Shown in pieces: positions 22,275-33,322 of a DNA stretch of 64,000 nt (positions are counted from its first letter, which is position 1; every line of letters starts with the position of its first letter). A program made the translations under genes and the position numbers. The notes below the pieces were generated by a model, which worked only from the letters and a program-made list of their open reading frames with translations, was not told the origin of the DNA and searched no databases. Source of the DNA: Parasponia andersonii (taxonomy: Eukaryota > Streptophyta > Magnoliopsida > Rosales > Cannabaceae); assembly GCA_002914805.1 (NCBI GenBank), contig JXTB01000234.1:26514-90513 (forward strand), written 5' to 3'.

Positions 22275-23606
22275 TGTTGACTCATGCTTTGTATTATCAA
22301 TCCTATACATATGTTTTGAAGCTAACAAACATATAATTAAGATCTAATAATCTATTTGAGTGTATAGTAATCTAAATTTAAATGATCATAAGACATTCAA
22401 GATGGATCATGGTGAAGAGCTTGAAGATAAAATTCAAGAATACAAGACTTAGACTAGCAAGGATTAAACTTTTAGTTCTTATTCTTGAATACTTATTTAT
22501 ATATAATATGATCTTAATGAATTTTTCATAAAATTAGAAATTTTCAAACTAATACTGTCAAAATTATTTATCTTTATTTTAAATATAAAATTTATTTTAC
22601 ATAAGTTTTTAAATTGATTTATGAATTTCTATAGTATCTATATCACATAAAAATTAATTTTAGAAGTTATAATTTTAAAAGAATAAAAAAAGACTTGAAA
22701 TAAAATAGAAACAAGCTCTCTGGTATTTTTAGCATAACAAATCTTAGTTTTTGGTCTACTGATTCCTTGTTTATTATTTAACAGATTTTTAAATTTGACT
22801 GTTAGAACCGTACTTTCAATAACTAGTATTTTTGGTTGATCAAAAGTGGAATTTGGTCTGCCGAAAATGACAAATTGTCTGTCAAACGGTCTAAAATAAC
22901 TAGTTTTCATTCAAGTCTATAAATAGAAGCTTTTTTAATACTTGAAACAACTTTTGAACATTCCTACATAACTTTAATCATATTTTCAATTTGTTCAAAT
23001 CATCTTTTGTGATTCAAACTTTTAAATCCATTTTTTCACAAAAATTACTTGAGTCAAATTAGATTATATCTTGTGTTCTCATTTATTCTTTCTAAGCTTA
23101 CCTTATATCTATCATCTTCTTTAGAGAGATTTTAGTTGAGTGTTTCAAAAAAAATCATATTGTATTTGTGACGTGAGATTGACACTGAATTCATAAATAA
23201 CCCAGTTTAGATGAGATTGGCCCTAGAGTCTAAACAATCTGATTTAGGCATGATAGAATTGGATTGAAAACTATTATAAAAGAATGAGTGTGTCTAAGGA
23301 GATATCACTCGTTGTGTAAAAGGGTCAGTGAAGCACATTCTCTTGATCCAATAGTAGAAAGCTAAAGCGGGTTGTTGAGCGCTAAAGATATAGACAAACC
23401 GTCGTGTTTGTTGAATCTCGTAAGAATAATATTTGTATTTCTCTATCCCTATCTCTTTATATTTATCTTGAACTTGTTCATCTTTTTAGTTATTTTTACT
23501 TGATATTGTCATTACTTGCATAATTTACATATTTATCAAGAAAAGTTTGCAAAAATTTTTAAAATCCAATTAACCTCCTCTTAGGTTGGCTAATCTTGGG
23601 CTAACA
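22275..23606 (+). repeat. 5' LTR of SIRE-like element
   Basis: The LTR begins TGTTGACTCATGC and ends GGCTAACA, just before the primer site. It aligns with 30485-31825. Both contain a block of 'cggtct/tggtct' motifs and 'taaactagttttcattcaag'-like sequence about 650 bp in. Confidence 0.93.
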
Positions 23607-23608
23607 TT

Positions 23609-23620
23609 TGGTATCAGAGT
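23609..23620 (+). other. Primer binding site of SIRE-like element
   Basis: TGGTATCAGAGT matches 11 of 12 bases of the tRNA-iMet complementary site TGGTATCAGAGC. It begins two bases after the LTR end. Confidence 0.9.
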
Positions 23621-23658
23621 TTAGTGCTCAAATTTTTAGAACTTAATTTTTTTTGAGA

Positions 23659-24832
23659 TGACTAGCCTAAAAAACTTTTTTTTTAATATGAGGGGTAGTC
23701 ACTCTCTGAACTACGATTTTTTAATAGAAGTAATTTGAACTATTAGAGAAACTGGATGGACATTTATCTTAGGTCTATTGATATTTATTTGTAGTACATT
23801 GTCACTAAAGGTTCATTGAAAATAACAAAAACTGTTGATGGTAGAGAAGTGGAAAAAGACATAAAAGAGTATGATGAAAAAGACAAAATCACTTTCACCA
23901 AAAATAGAAGAGTTAGAAAAATTCTTATGTATAGTTTAGATAGGAATATTTATAATAATATTGAGAAGGCTAGATGCTCATGAACATTAGAACATATTAG
24001 AAGTCTCTTATCAATGAATTAGTTCTATAAAAGAAACTAGGATTAATATTTTTACTAGAAACTACGAGTTGTTCAAAATGGAAAAAGATGAATCTATTTC
24101 TCAAACATTTACTAGATTTACAATTATTATTAACTCTCTTAATGCTCTAGGAAAAATATTTCCAAATCCTTAGAAGTCTTCCTCGAGTATATAGATGAAA
24201 GGTAGTAATAATTCAAGAAGTAAAAGACCTTAGCAAACTTCTTTTTGAAGAACTTATGGGTTCTCTCATGACCCATGAAATCCCGATGAAAGAATACAAA
24301 TGAAGACAAAAGGGAAGAAAAGAAAAAAAAAAAAGGAATCGCTCTTAAAGCTGCCATGCAAGAAAGTAATGAGGAAGAAGAAGAATTTGCGGATAGTGAG
24401 TTAGAAGACATTGCCTTACTTACTAAAAAGGACAAGAAATACCTGAACTTCGAAGAGAAACATTTCAAGAAGAACACCAAAAGTAATAACTATCAAGAGA
24501 AGAAAGTGAATGATGATCCCATCACTTTCTTTGAATGCAAAAAGTCGGGGCACATGAAGAATGAATGTTCCTTAAGAAGAAAAATGAAGAAGAAGGCAAT
24601 GAAGGCCACTTGGGATGAAAGTGAGGAAGAAGAATCCGAAGGAGAAGGACAAGAAGAAATTGCTAACATGTACTTCATGGCAATAGTAAATGAGATAAGC
24701 TCTCTTGAACCTAAAAGTGAATTTCATGATGATAGTGATACTAGTAATATTTTTAGTAAAAATAATAGTGAATGTGATTTATCTTATACAAGTTTATTGA
24801 GTGATTTTAATAATTTACACAAAAACTATTAA
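23659..24832 (+). pseudogene. SIRE-like gag
   Basis: This is a decayed nucleocapsid gene. The start ATG near 23659 is followed by frames with many stops. The best open part (24356-24832) is very acidic (repeated E/D) and contains the knuckle FFECKKSGHMKNEC, in which the first Cys of the usual CX2CX4HX4C is Phe. After the knuckle comes a highly charged tail rich in EEE, as usual for SIRE gag proteins. It is not functional. Confidence 0.82.
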
Positions 24833-25339
24833 AAACTCATTTTCAAGAACAATACTCTTAAAAATGAAATTCTTAGTTTGTTAAAAATAGTTGAAGAGTT
24901 TACAAAAGAAAATGAAGTAAAATTATCTTGTAGTTATTGTGATGTTTTGATAAAAGAAAACACTTCCTTAAATGACAAGATTTTAGACTTGACTAAAACT
25001 TTCCATTAATTTACAAATAAAAAGAAAAATTTTGACATGATGCTTGGTGGACAAAAGTGTGTTTTTGACAAAGAAGGTATTGAGTATAAATCTTTTATAA
25101 TATAAAAATATCTCAAAAACTATTTTGTGAAAGCTAGTACAAGTGATACAAAGCACACTTGCACTTATTACAATTAAGATAGATATATTAATCTTTTACG
25201 TCTTGTGAAGAAGAATGCATATTTTGGTGAAAAACTACCTAAAGTATCAAAAGATTCTAGAACTAACACTCAAGGATCTACACTAATATGGATACCAAAA
25301 TTCAAAGTTTTATTCTTACTTATAGGTACAAAAGAAGAA

Positions 25340-25420
25340 GAACTTTTGGTTTTTAAATAGTAGTTGCTCTAAACACACAACTAAAGACTACTCCTTACTC
25401 TCATTATTCACAAAAAGAAT
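25340..25420 (+). pseudogene. SIRE-like protease remnant
   Basis: Translation gives WFLNSSCSKHTTKDYS, corresponding to the family's W-(F/Y)-LDSGCSxHMTG motif. The catalytic Asp reads Asn and the Gly reads Ser, both explained by single G-to-A changes. A stop follows the normal start of this block. Confidence 0.8.
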
Positions 25421-25689
25421 TGGATGATATGTTACATTTAGATATAGGTAACATTGGTGCCACTTCCTCTCCCATTATAGAAAATGTTTACTTGTTGATA
25501 GTCTTAAACATAATTTGCTTAGTATAAGTCAACATTGTGATAAAGGTTATGAGTTATTTTTTAGGCTTCCAAATATTTAATTGAGGATACTTATTCAAAA
25601 GAAATCATTTTTTAAAAGGAAATAAAAAATAATGGGTGCACTATTGATATTGAAAAATATTTTAATCAAGATAAATATTTTTCAGATTT

Positions 25690-26690
25690 AAAAAATTATT
25701 CTTAGGTTCGGCATAGAAGACTTAGACGTGCTAGCATGAATACTATTTCTAAACTTTCAAAGAAAAACTTTATTAGTGGTTTACCTAGTTTATTGTTTGA
25801 AAAGGACAAGGTTTGTGATAGATATCAATTTAAAAAATAAGTAAAAAGTTCTTTTAAATCTAAAAATACCATCACTACTTCTAGACCCCTACAACTACTT
25901 TACATGGATTTATTTGGACTATGACGAGTAGCGATTCTTGGTGGAAAGCACTATACTTTATTGATAGTTGATGATTTTTGAAAATTAATTCAGGTTTTAT
26001 TTATTGCTCATAAAAAAGATGTTTTTAAATATTCTTACTATTTTTTTAAGAAAGTGCAAAATGAAAAAGGCTATACCATCACACCTATTAGAAGTGATAA
26101 TAATGGTGAGTTTGAAAATGATGAAATAGAAGTTTTTTGCTATAAAAATGGTTTTGATCATAATTTTTTAGCTTTTAGAACTCCATAACAAAATGGAGTT
26201 GTAGAAAGAAAAAATAGAACCCTACAAGAAATGACAAGAAGTATACTAAATAAAATGGTTTACCAAAATATTTTTGAGCCGAAGTGGTAAGTACTGTTTA
26301 TCATATTGTGAATAGAGTTATGATAATACCAATTTTGAACAAGACACCTTATGAGCTTTGGAAAGATAGAAAATATAACATTGGCTACTTTAAGGTTTTT
26401 GGTTGCAAATATTTTGTTTAAAGGTAATTTGGATAAATTTGATTCAAAATCTGATGTTGGTATTTTTCTTAGATATTCCACTACTAATAAGGCTTATAGA
26501 GTCTTCAATAAAATAACATTGATAGTAGAAGAATTTATGTATGTTATTTTTGATGAATCCAACTCTCTCCTTGAGGAGAGAAAATTAGATGATGATGATG
26601 ATGATATTATAGGATTGGAATCAAGCTTAAACGAGCTAAGTGTAAATAAGAACAAAAATGAGGAGAAGGACATCCAACTACAATAAGATC
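25690..26690 (+). pseudogene. SIRE-like integrase
   Basis: This integrase remnant covers the zinc-binding region ('VCDRYQFKK'), the core ('LLYMDLFGL', 'TPIRSDNNGEFEN' with the second Asp, 'QNGVVERKNRTLQEM' with the catalytic Glu) and the downstream 'KTPYELWKDRKYNIGYFKVFGC' motif. TAG and TGA stops replace Trp or Gln codons at several places (e.g. after 'VDDF'), and the final part is frameshifted into 26351-26686. The enzyme inserts element DNA into chromosomes; this copy cannot. Confidence 0.88.
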
Positions 26691-26889
26691 TTAAGGATAA
26701 AAAGGAACACGATAATGGTAATATTGTCTCTTTTTCTCAATATTTAAAATTCAATTATGCTCATCCTAAAGACCAAGTTCTAGGTGACCCCTTATAAGAA
26801 GTCAAGATTAGAATATCAGTTAGGAATATTTGCAATAACATAGCTTTTATCTCTCAAATTGAACAAAAAAATTTTAAAGATGCCGAAAA

Positions 26890-27960
26890 AGATGAATCAT
26901 AGATTTAACTATGCAAGAAGAATTAAATCAATTTGAAATGAGTTATGTATGTGAATTAGCTCTAAGACCTAAGGATTAATCAGTTATTAGAACTAAATGG
27001 ATCTTTAGAAATAAAGTAGAAGAGCATGGGATAATTGTGAGAAACAAAACTAGACTCATAGCTCAAGGTTCCAATCAAGAAGAAGGTATCGATTATGAAG
27101 AAACTTTCACAACCGTAGCAACATTAAAGTCTATAAGGATGCTCTTAGTATTTTCATGTCAGAAAGATTTTATCTTATACTAAATGGATATTAAGAGTGT
27201 ATTTCTAAATGAATACATTTTAGAAGAAGTATATGTAGCTTAACCCCTTTAGTTTTCAAAATCATAAGTATCCAGATCATGTTTTTAAATTGAAAAAGGC
27301 TTTTTATGGTTTAAAACAAGCTCCTAGGACTTGGTATGATATATTAAACAAATTTTTGATTTTTAAATGGTTTTATTATGGGAAAAGCAGATATTACTCT
27401 TTTTATTAAAAAAAAAAGGAGAGATGATTATAGTTCAAATTTATGTTAATGATATTATATTTGATGCTACTAATATTTCTTTTTTATGAAGAATTTTCAA
27501 ATTGTACGCACAATGAATTTGAAATAAACATGATGTGAGAACTCAATTTCTTCTTTAGAGTTCAAATCAAATAAAGCAAAGAAGGCATTTTTATCAATCA
27601 ATCTAAGTATATCAATGATATTGAAGAAGTTTAATACAGAGAACTCCAAATCAATGAGGACATCTATGAGCTTTTCAATCAAGCTTAACAAAAATGAAAG
27701 TGATAAAATAGTAGATATCACTAAATCTCAAGGTATCATCAGATCTCTACTTTACTTAACGACTAGTAGACTGAATAGAATATTTAGTATGAGAACTCTA
27801 AGTCAATGAGATCACATATGAGCTCTTTAATCAAGCTTGACAAAAACAAAAATGGTAAAGCAGTAGATATCACTAAATATCGAAGTATGATTGGATCTCT
27901 ACTTTACTTAGTGGCTAATAGACTGGATATAATGTTTATTTGTTTATGAGCTAGATTTCA
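26890..27960 (+). pseudogene. SIRE-like reverse transcriptase with internal duplication
   Basis: RVT_2 reverse transcriptase remnants begin with 'IFRNKVEEHGIIVRNKTRLIAQG' split by decay, then 'GIDYEETFTTVATLKSIRMLL' and 'DIKSVFLNE'. The YVDD region near 27440 is wrecked by stops. The thumb segment 'KSMRTSMSFSIKLNKNES...DIT..' occurs twice in tandem (27641-27792 and 27793-27948), with the second copy in another frame. It is non-functional. Confidence 0.8.
27641..27948 (+). repeat. Tandem duplication within the SIRE-like RT
   Basis: Two ~152-bp copies begin 'gaactccaaatcaatgagga' and 'gaactctaagtcaatgagat'. Both encode a version of the KSMRTSMSFSIKL...DITK...SLLYL block that occurs once in intact copia polyproteins. 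Confidence 0.75.
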
Positions 27961-28543
27961 TTCTAATCCTAAGGAATCACATCTTAGAACAGTAAAACAT
28001 ATTTTGAAACATTTGCTTGGTGCTATAAACTTAGGATTATGGTATCCAAAAAGCACATACTTTAATATTATTAGTTTTTAGAATGTGGACTTTTCTAGTT
28101 GTTAAACCGACTGTAAGGGCACAAGTGACACTTATAATTTTCTTGGTTATTCACTTGTATTTTAGTTTAGCAAGAAACAAAATTCTATTGCTCTTTCTAC
28201 TACTAAAGTCGAATATATCTCTACTGGTAGTTGTTGTGCTCGAATTCTATGAATAAAATAAACTCTAATAGATTTTGGAATGAATTATAATCATATGCTT
28301 ATTAAATATGATAATACTATTGCTATTAATTTATGCAAAAATCCAATTTTTCATTCACGTACTAAGCATATTAACATTAGACATCATCTTCTTCCTAATC
28401 AAATGTAAAACGGTGACATCGTACTTGAGTTTGTATGCATGAAAAAATAACTAGCTGATATTTTTACTAAGCCTCTTAGCGATGATCGTTTTTACATAAT
28501 TCGTAGAGAACTTAGTATGATTGATCATAATAAGCTTCATTGA
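27961..28543 (+). pseudogene. SIRE-like RNase H
   Basis: This is the C-terminal RNase H of the polyprotein, in several broken frames. Recognisable points are the 'ADIFTKPL'-type end ('aactagctgatatttttact' onwards near 28450) and the final residues RRELSMIDHNKLH before TGA at 28541. The YSDAD-type active site region near 28085-28110 is disrupted. Confidence 0.75.
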
Positions 28544-30484
28544 TTCTTTCTATATCTAAAAGTTGTTTGACTTATTATGTACGTTCATTAAATTGTTGAT
28601 TTCTCAATGTTTTCATTGTTAGTTTAATCGTTTCCATCTTTTTAAATTGTGTTTCACTGAAATACTGTGCAAAATAGGAGAATCGGTAGACCGGAATTCG
28701 GTCTACCAAAAAACCCCCTGGAAAATGATTTTTCTCTATCATTTTTGGAAGACCGAAAAGCAGTTCCATAGCCTACTGAAAACTCGTAGTTCCACGGCTA
28801 TTTAGGGCTTTTTATCATATTTTTTGCTCATTCCCCTCATACTCTTTATTGAAAACACTCTCTCTCTAATCCTAAAACTAGCTCTTCTCTTTTCTACTCA
28901 AATTGCTCTCTAAATTACTCAATTTTCTTCCAACCAAAGTCAATTTCATCATTTTTTTTTCACTCTTATTCTTTAATTTTTATACTTCTGTAGCATTTAA
29001 ATCAAATTGTTCATCTTTTTAAACCCTAGAATTCGAAATTCTCTTAGGTTTGTGTCTTCTCTTGTCATCTTTCTCTCAAATGGCTGCGATAAGGGAAAAC
29101 CTAAGGTGTAAAGGTAAGGAAATTTGACCAAAGGAGTCTGAACAACACTCCAAAGTGAGGTTTGACATTCTTCTCTTAGAATAACTTGTCTTATGACTAG
29201 ATACAAAGAAATTTTCTCTAAGAAAAGTATTGTTTAGGGTAAAACCTTCAATTATAAACACCTAGCCTATATAAATTTTCGAGATTATATAGAGTATAAG
29301 ATGGACTGAATTCTGGTCAATTAAGGAGACAGAGTATCCTAGATTACTTAAGGGGGTTTTATGCCTAAGCCTCATGTTACTGATCTTACTTTAGAGACTA
29401 AGATTTTATTTCAATTTATGTCTCAGAACATGACTCTTAAAGGTGATCATAGGGATGCACCTACCTTTTGTGATCTTAGTTTTGTTGATTCCATTCTATT
29501 TAAGAGAAAGTTGAACCTATCTTACTTTATCATTTGTGAGATGATTGATGCTATTGAGAATAGTAGATCCTCTCTTCATTATAATTTCCTACTCACCCGT
29601 ATCTTTTAATATTTCAACATCCCACCATTTGATGAGTTCGAGTGTAAACCATGGACAATTAATGTTGAAATCAACAACAAGACTTTCAGTCTCATGGGTT
29701 TCAGTTTCCTCAGTAACAAATGGGTCTCTAAAATAAAAGATAGACATGATTAAGATACGGGTACTCAACAAGAAGCTAGTAGTAGTGGTCCTGAAGCTGC
29801 TGAAGGTACTTATGAAGGCACTCATGCTGAAAAGGCTCTTGCATATGGATTTAACTTTAATGAGGCATTCAACAGCCTTTCTAAATGCATCAACACCATA
29901 CAGCTTGACATCTATTACCTACACGACAACGAGCTAGAACATTTTCAAATTTTATTAGCCGATGTCAACTCTATCCATTAACATCAAGAATGTCAATTTC
30001 AAATCATTCAAGACCAATAAGATAAGATGATGCATTCTTTCTTAGCCCATTTTCCTCCTTTATAGATTATTTCTTTTTCTTAACTTGTGTTTCTTTAGTT
30101 ATTTCATATTTTGATATAGTTGTTTGCACTTCTATATCTGAACATTTTTTTGAATAAATATTTTATGGTTATAATTTATATTTATCTTACTCTTCTCTCT
30201 TTTGGATTTCTTTTTGATGATATCAAAAAGGAGATAAGAATATGTTTTAATTTACAATTAGAATCAACTTGGTCCTTATATTTCTGATTAATACAATTGG
30301 TATCAATTAGCAATTTTCTTCAAAATATGCACCCTTTTTGAGATTAACGGGGAGATTTAATTCTCTTAATTAAGCATATTTTGAGAGAGAGCATCCAAAA
30401 ATTTGGTAAGGATATTTATCTCTGTTTAATTCTTATTCCTTATTCATTTTTAAATCAAATATTTGTTATTATCAAAAAATGGGA
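28544..30484 (+). pseudogene. SIRE-like 3' extra coding region (envelope position)
   Basis: Nearly 2 kb lies between RNase H and the 3' LTR. Coding remnants include MPKPHVTDLTLETKIL (29361 onwards), IICEMIDAIENS, HYNFLLTRIF, FDEFECKPWTINVEINNKTF and a tail rich in Ser/Glu ending near 29980. The LLTRIF..YFNIP stretch resembles the 'putative plant transposon protein' domain often encoded at this place in SIRE elements, which is sometimes called envelope-like. I see no convincing signal peptide or transmembrane segment. Stops interrupt the frame, and the original protein's role is not known. Confidence 0.6.
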
Positions 30485-31825
30485 TATTGAGCTTTGCATC
30501 ATCAATCTTATACTCATGTTTTGAAGCTAATAAATGTATGATTAAGAAGAAACAATCTAGTTAAGTGTGTAGCAATCTAATTTGAAAAGATCATAAGACA
30601 TTCAAGATAGAACATGGAGAAGAGCTTGAAGATAAAGTTCAAGAATACAAAACTTAGACTAACAAGGGTTAAACTCTTAATTCTTGTTCTTGAATACTTG
30701 TTTACACATAATATGTTTTTAATGGCTCAAATTTTTTATAAAATTGGAAAATTTCAAACTAATACTGTCAAAATTATTTATCTCCAATTAAAATATTAAA
30801 TTTATTTTACACAAGCTTCTAAATTGATTTATGAATTTTTATAGAATCCATATTACATAAAAATCAATTTTAAAAGTCATAATTTTGAAAAGAATCGAAA
30901 ACGACTTAAAATAAAATAGAAACAAGATCTCTGGTTATTTTCGCAAACCGAATCCAAGTATTCGATTTGCCAATTTCTTGTCCATTTTTTAACAAATTTT
31001 CAAATTAGACCATTAGAACTTTACTTTCAATAGCTAGTATTTTTGGTTCATCGAAATGGATTTTTGGTTTGTCAAAAATGACAGATTATCAATCAAACGG
31101 TCTAAAATTGCTAGTTTTTATTCAAGTTTATAAATAGGAGCTTTTCTAACACTTGATATGAGTTTTTAACATTTCTACATTGCTTTAATAATATTTTTAA
31201 GTTGTTCAAATTATCTTTTGTGATTCAAACTTTCAAATCCACTTTTTCACAAAAATCACTTGATCCAAACTAGATTATATCTTGTGTTCTCATTTATTCT
31301 TTCTAGGCTTTCCTTGTATCTATCGGCTTTTTTAGAGAGATTCTAGTTAAGTATTTCAACAAAAATCATATTGTATTTATGAAGGTGAGATTAAGATTGG
31401 ATTCATAAACAACCCAGTTTAGATAAGATTGACACCATAATCTAAATAATCTGAGTTAGGTGTGACAGAGCTAAATTCAAAGATATTGTAAAGGCATGAG
31501 TGTGCCTAAAGAGAAATTACTCGTTGTGTAAAAAAGTTAGTCAAGTCCATTCTCTTGATCTAATAGTGGAAGCTTGAAGAAGGTTGCCAAAAGCTAGGGA
31601 TATAGACAAACCGTCGTGTTTATTGAATCTCGTAAAAATAGTGTTTGTATTTATCTATCTTTATCTCTTTAATTTATTTATCTTGAACTTGTACATGCTT
31701 TTAGTTATTTTTATTTGATATTGTTATTACTTGCATAATTTACTTGTTTATCAAGACAAGTTTTTAAAATTTTTTAAAATCCAATTCACCTATCTCTTTT
31801 TAGGTTAGTTAATCTTAGGCTAACA
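30485..31825 (+). repeat. 3' LTR of SIRE-like element
   Basis: The 1341-bp LTR starts TATTGAGC (an altered TGTTGAGC), follows the weak purine stretch 'caaaaaatggga' and ends GGCTAACA. It aligns with 22275-23606 over its full length. Confidence 0.92.
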
Positions 31826-32084
31826 TAAGATACTTCTATTGTAATGTTAACCCATCAATAGTCTTGATAAGACTATTATATTCTCAACATTAATGGGTTG
31901 TACTAATAATATTAAATTAAAGAACCCTTACTTTAATTAATTATTACAGACTGTGTATAGTTTATTATCCATGAATTTAATCCTCATCTATACAATACTT
32001 ATATATTAAATTATTGGTCATATAAATAAATTAGAGATTTTTAAATATTTAATAACATACAAATTATTAGAGGTAGTTTCAATA

Positions 32085-32735
32085 AACCCAAGTATGAGAC
32101 TCGAGGGTATGTTGTTGGACCTAAGGGGAAGCCCTATAATTCGAGATCACATCACAAGGCCTGATGGGAAGCCTTGCGACTAGAAGTCACATTATTGGAC
32201 CTAAGGGGAAGCCTTCTAACCCCAGGTTACGTGGCAAGGCCTGAGGGAGAACCTATAGACTTGAGAGTAAGTCATCCTACCATCAAGATGTGCCTCGATG
32301 CCTAGGGATACATCGGGGATTGAGCCAAGTCTCCCTTTTATCTGAATAATGGCCCGAGGCCACTTTGAACCTTATAATTTTGGGCTATTATGGCACTGAT
32401 ATCTTGACAACTGCCTCTAGCTCCCAACCTAGGGTGTACTATATTGACAAATAGCTCAATAGTCGAATTACTACAGTGCCAAGAGTCTCATTGCATTAAA
32501 TACTCCTCTCTCAACTAAGATCAAGGGCAAAGATCAATGAACTCTTTCCAAGATGATCCAACGGCCCTAATGCATACTAAATTGCCTATTTAAGGCTCTC
32601 AACCACCACACTGAAAGGGGGTAGAAAATTTAAAGCTTGAAATTCTACTTTTTTCTCTCTTCATTTATACTTTTCTCATTAATAGCTTTCCATCGGAGAC
32701 TTTCTCTTACTAAACCTCCAATCGCTAACTTGAGC
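32085..32735 (+). repeat. Possible solo LTR or LTR fragment, gypsy type
   Basis: A G+C-richer island has tandem U3-like repeats (32115-32265), a 'cctatttaagg' TATA-like site near 32583, 'ctcaaccaccacactgaaag' just downstream, and an end resembling 'cgctaacttgagc', a common sequence in R/U5 of Tat/Athila-type gypsy LTRs. No partner LTR or internal domain lies nearby. The boundaries are uncertain. Confidence 0.4.
32115..32265 (+). repeat. 80-bp composite tandem repeat
   Basis: Alternating half-units of 41 and 39 bp begin 'ttggacctaaggggaagcc' (32115, 32195) and 'aaggcctgatgggaagcc/aaggcctgagggagaacc' (32156, 32236). Both half-unit types recur at exactly 80 bp, and the half-units are themselves related. 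Confidence 0.8.
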
Positions 32736-33317
32736 TTCAAAGTTCATTTTGGTAAATATAGTTAATTCTTTGTGATATTACTGCTACTTTCGTATATGTT
32801 TTACTTTCATGGACATATTAGGGTTGCACCTTGGGCAACATTTTCATTAGCATTGTTTTTGTCTCCATTATTCATTTCACTTTTAAAACGAGAAAATTTT
32901 GCCAAGCAAGCTTTTAATTTTTTTTTTCCTTTTTCCTTTTTTGGTAGAGTTAACCATTCTTTTTTTTCTTATTTACAATTAAAATTAGACCTTTTTTAAT
33001 AGAAAAAAATATTAAACCTTTATAGTCTTTTAAATGATATAAATATCAAGCTGTAACATAACAAATGATAATTTGAAATTTGAGTGCATAACGAAGTTTT
33101 AAGATGAAGTTTGTCATACGTTACCTATATAATGAAAGAGGAATACTAAAGATATATAAAATATATAAGACATATCCATAATTTTTGAAATAGGGTTCTA
33201 TTATGTATGTAAATGTCACAAAATATATATCTGATTATTGTGTATATATTTTATGTATATATTATGTGTGTTCCTAGCATTATTCATGACTAAATTATTA
33301 TATGAATTTTTCTATGT

Positions 33318-33322
33318 GTTAC
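33318..33322 (+). repeat. Left target site duplication of the Tat element
   Basis: GTTAC immediately before the 5' LTR matches GTTAC immediately after the 3' LTR (46209-46213). A perfect 5-bp duplication shows that both ends of the insertion are original. Confidence 0.92.

Larger units (their letters stand above)
22275..31825 (+). mobile_element. Ty1/copia retrotransposon, SIRE-like, degenerate
   Basis: A 9.55-kb element with 1332- and 1341-bp LTRs ending in CTAACA. A good tRNA-iMet primer site follows the 5' LTR. Gag, protease, integrase, RT and RNase H remnants occur in copia order on the plus strand. A further 1.9 kb between RNase H and the 3' LTR carries an extra coding region. Long LTRs, acidic gag, a GCSKH-type protease and the extra 3' region are typical of the SIRE/Maximus lineage. 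Stops and frameshifts run throughout. Flanking bases (tgaag and taaga) do not form a clean target duplication. Confidence 0.93.
31826..33317. other. Spacer with a degraded LTR-like remnant
   Basis: No gene could be supported. The part 32085-32735 looks like a gypsy-type LTR remnant (separate entry). The rest is AT-rich, including the open frame at 32772-32999 (+), which is hydrophobic low-complexity sequence with no known motif. Confidence 0.55.

Noticed and set aside
24139-24678. Minus-strand ORFs rich in Phe and Ser
   Set aside because: They are shadows of the acidic, Glu/Lys-rich gag of the SIRE-like element.
32772-32999. 75-codon plus ORF resembling a membrane protein
   Set aside because: The hydrophobicity comes from T-rich low-complexity sequence; no conserved motif or gene context.
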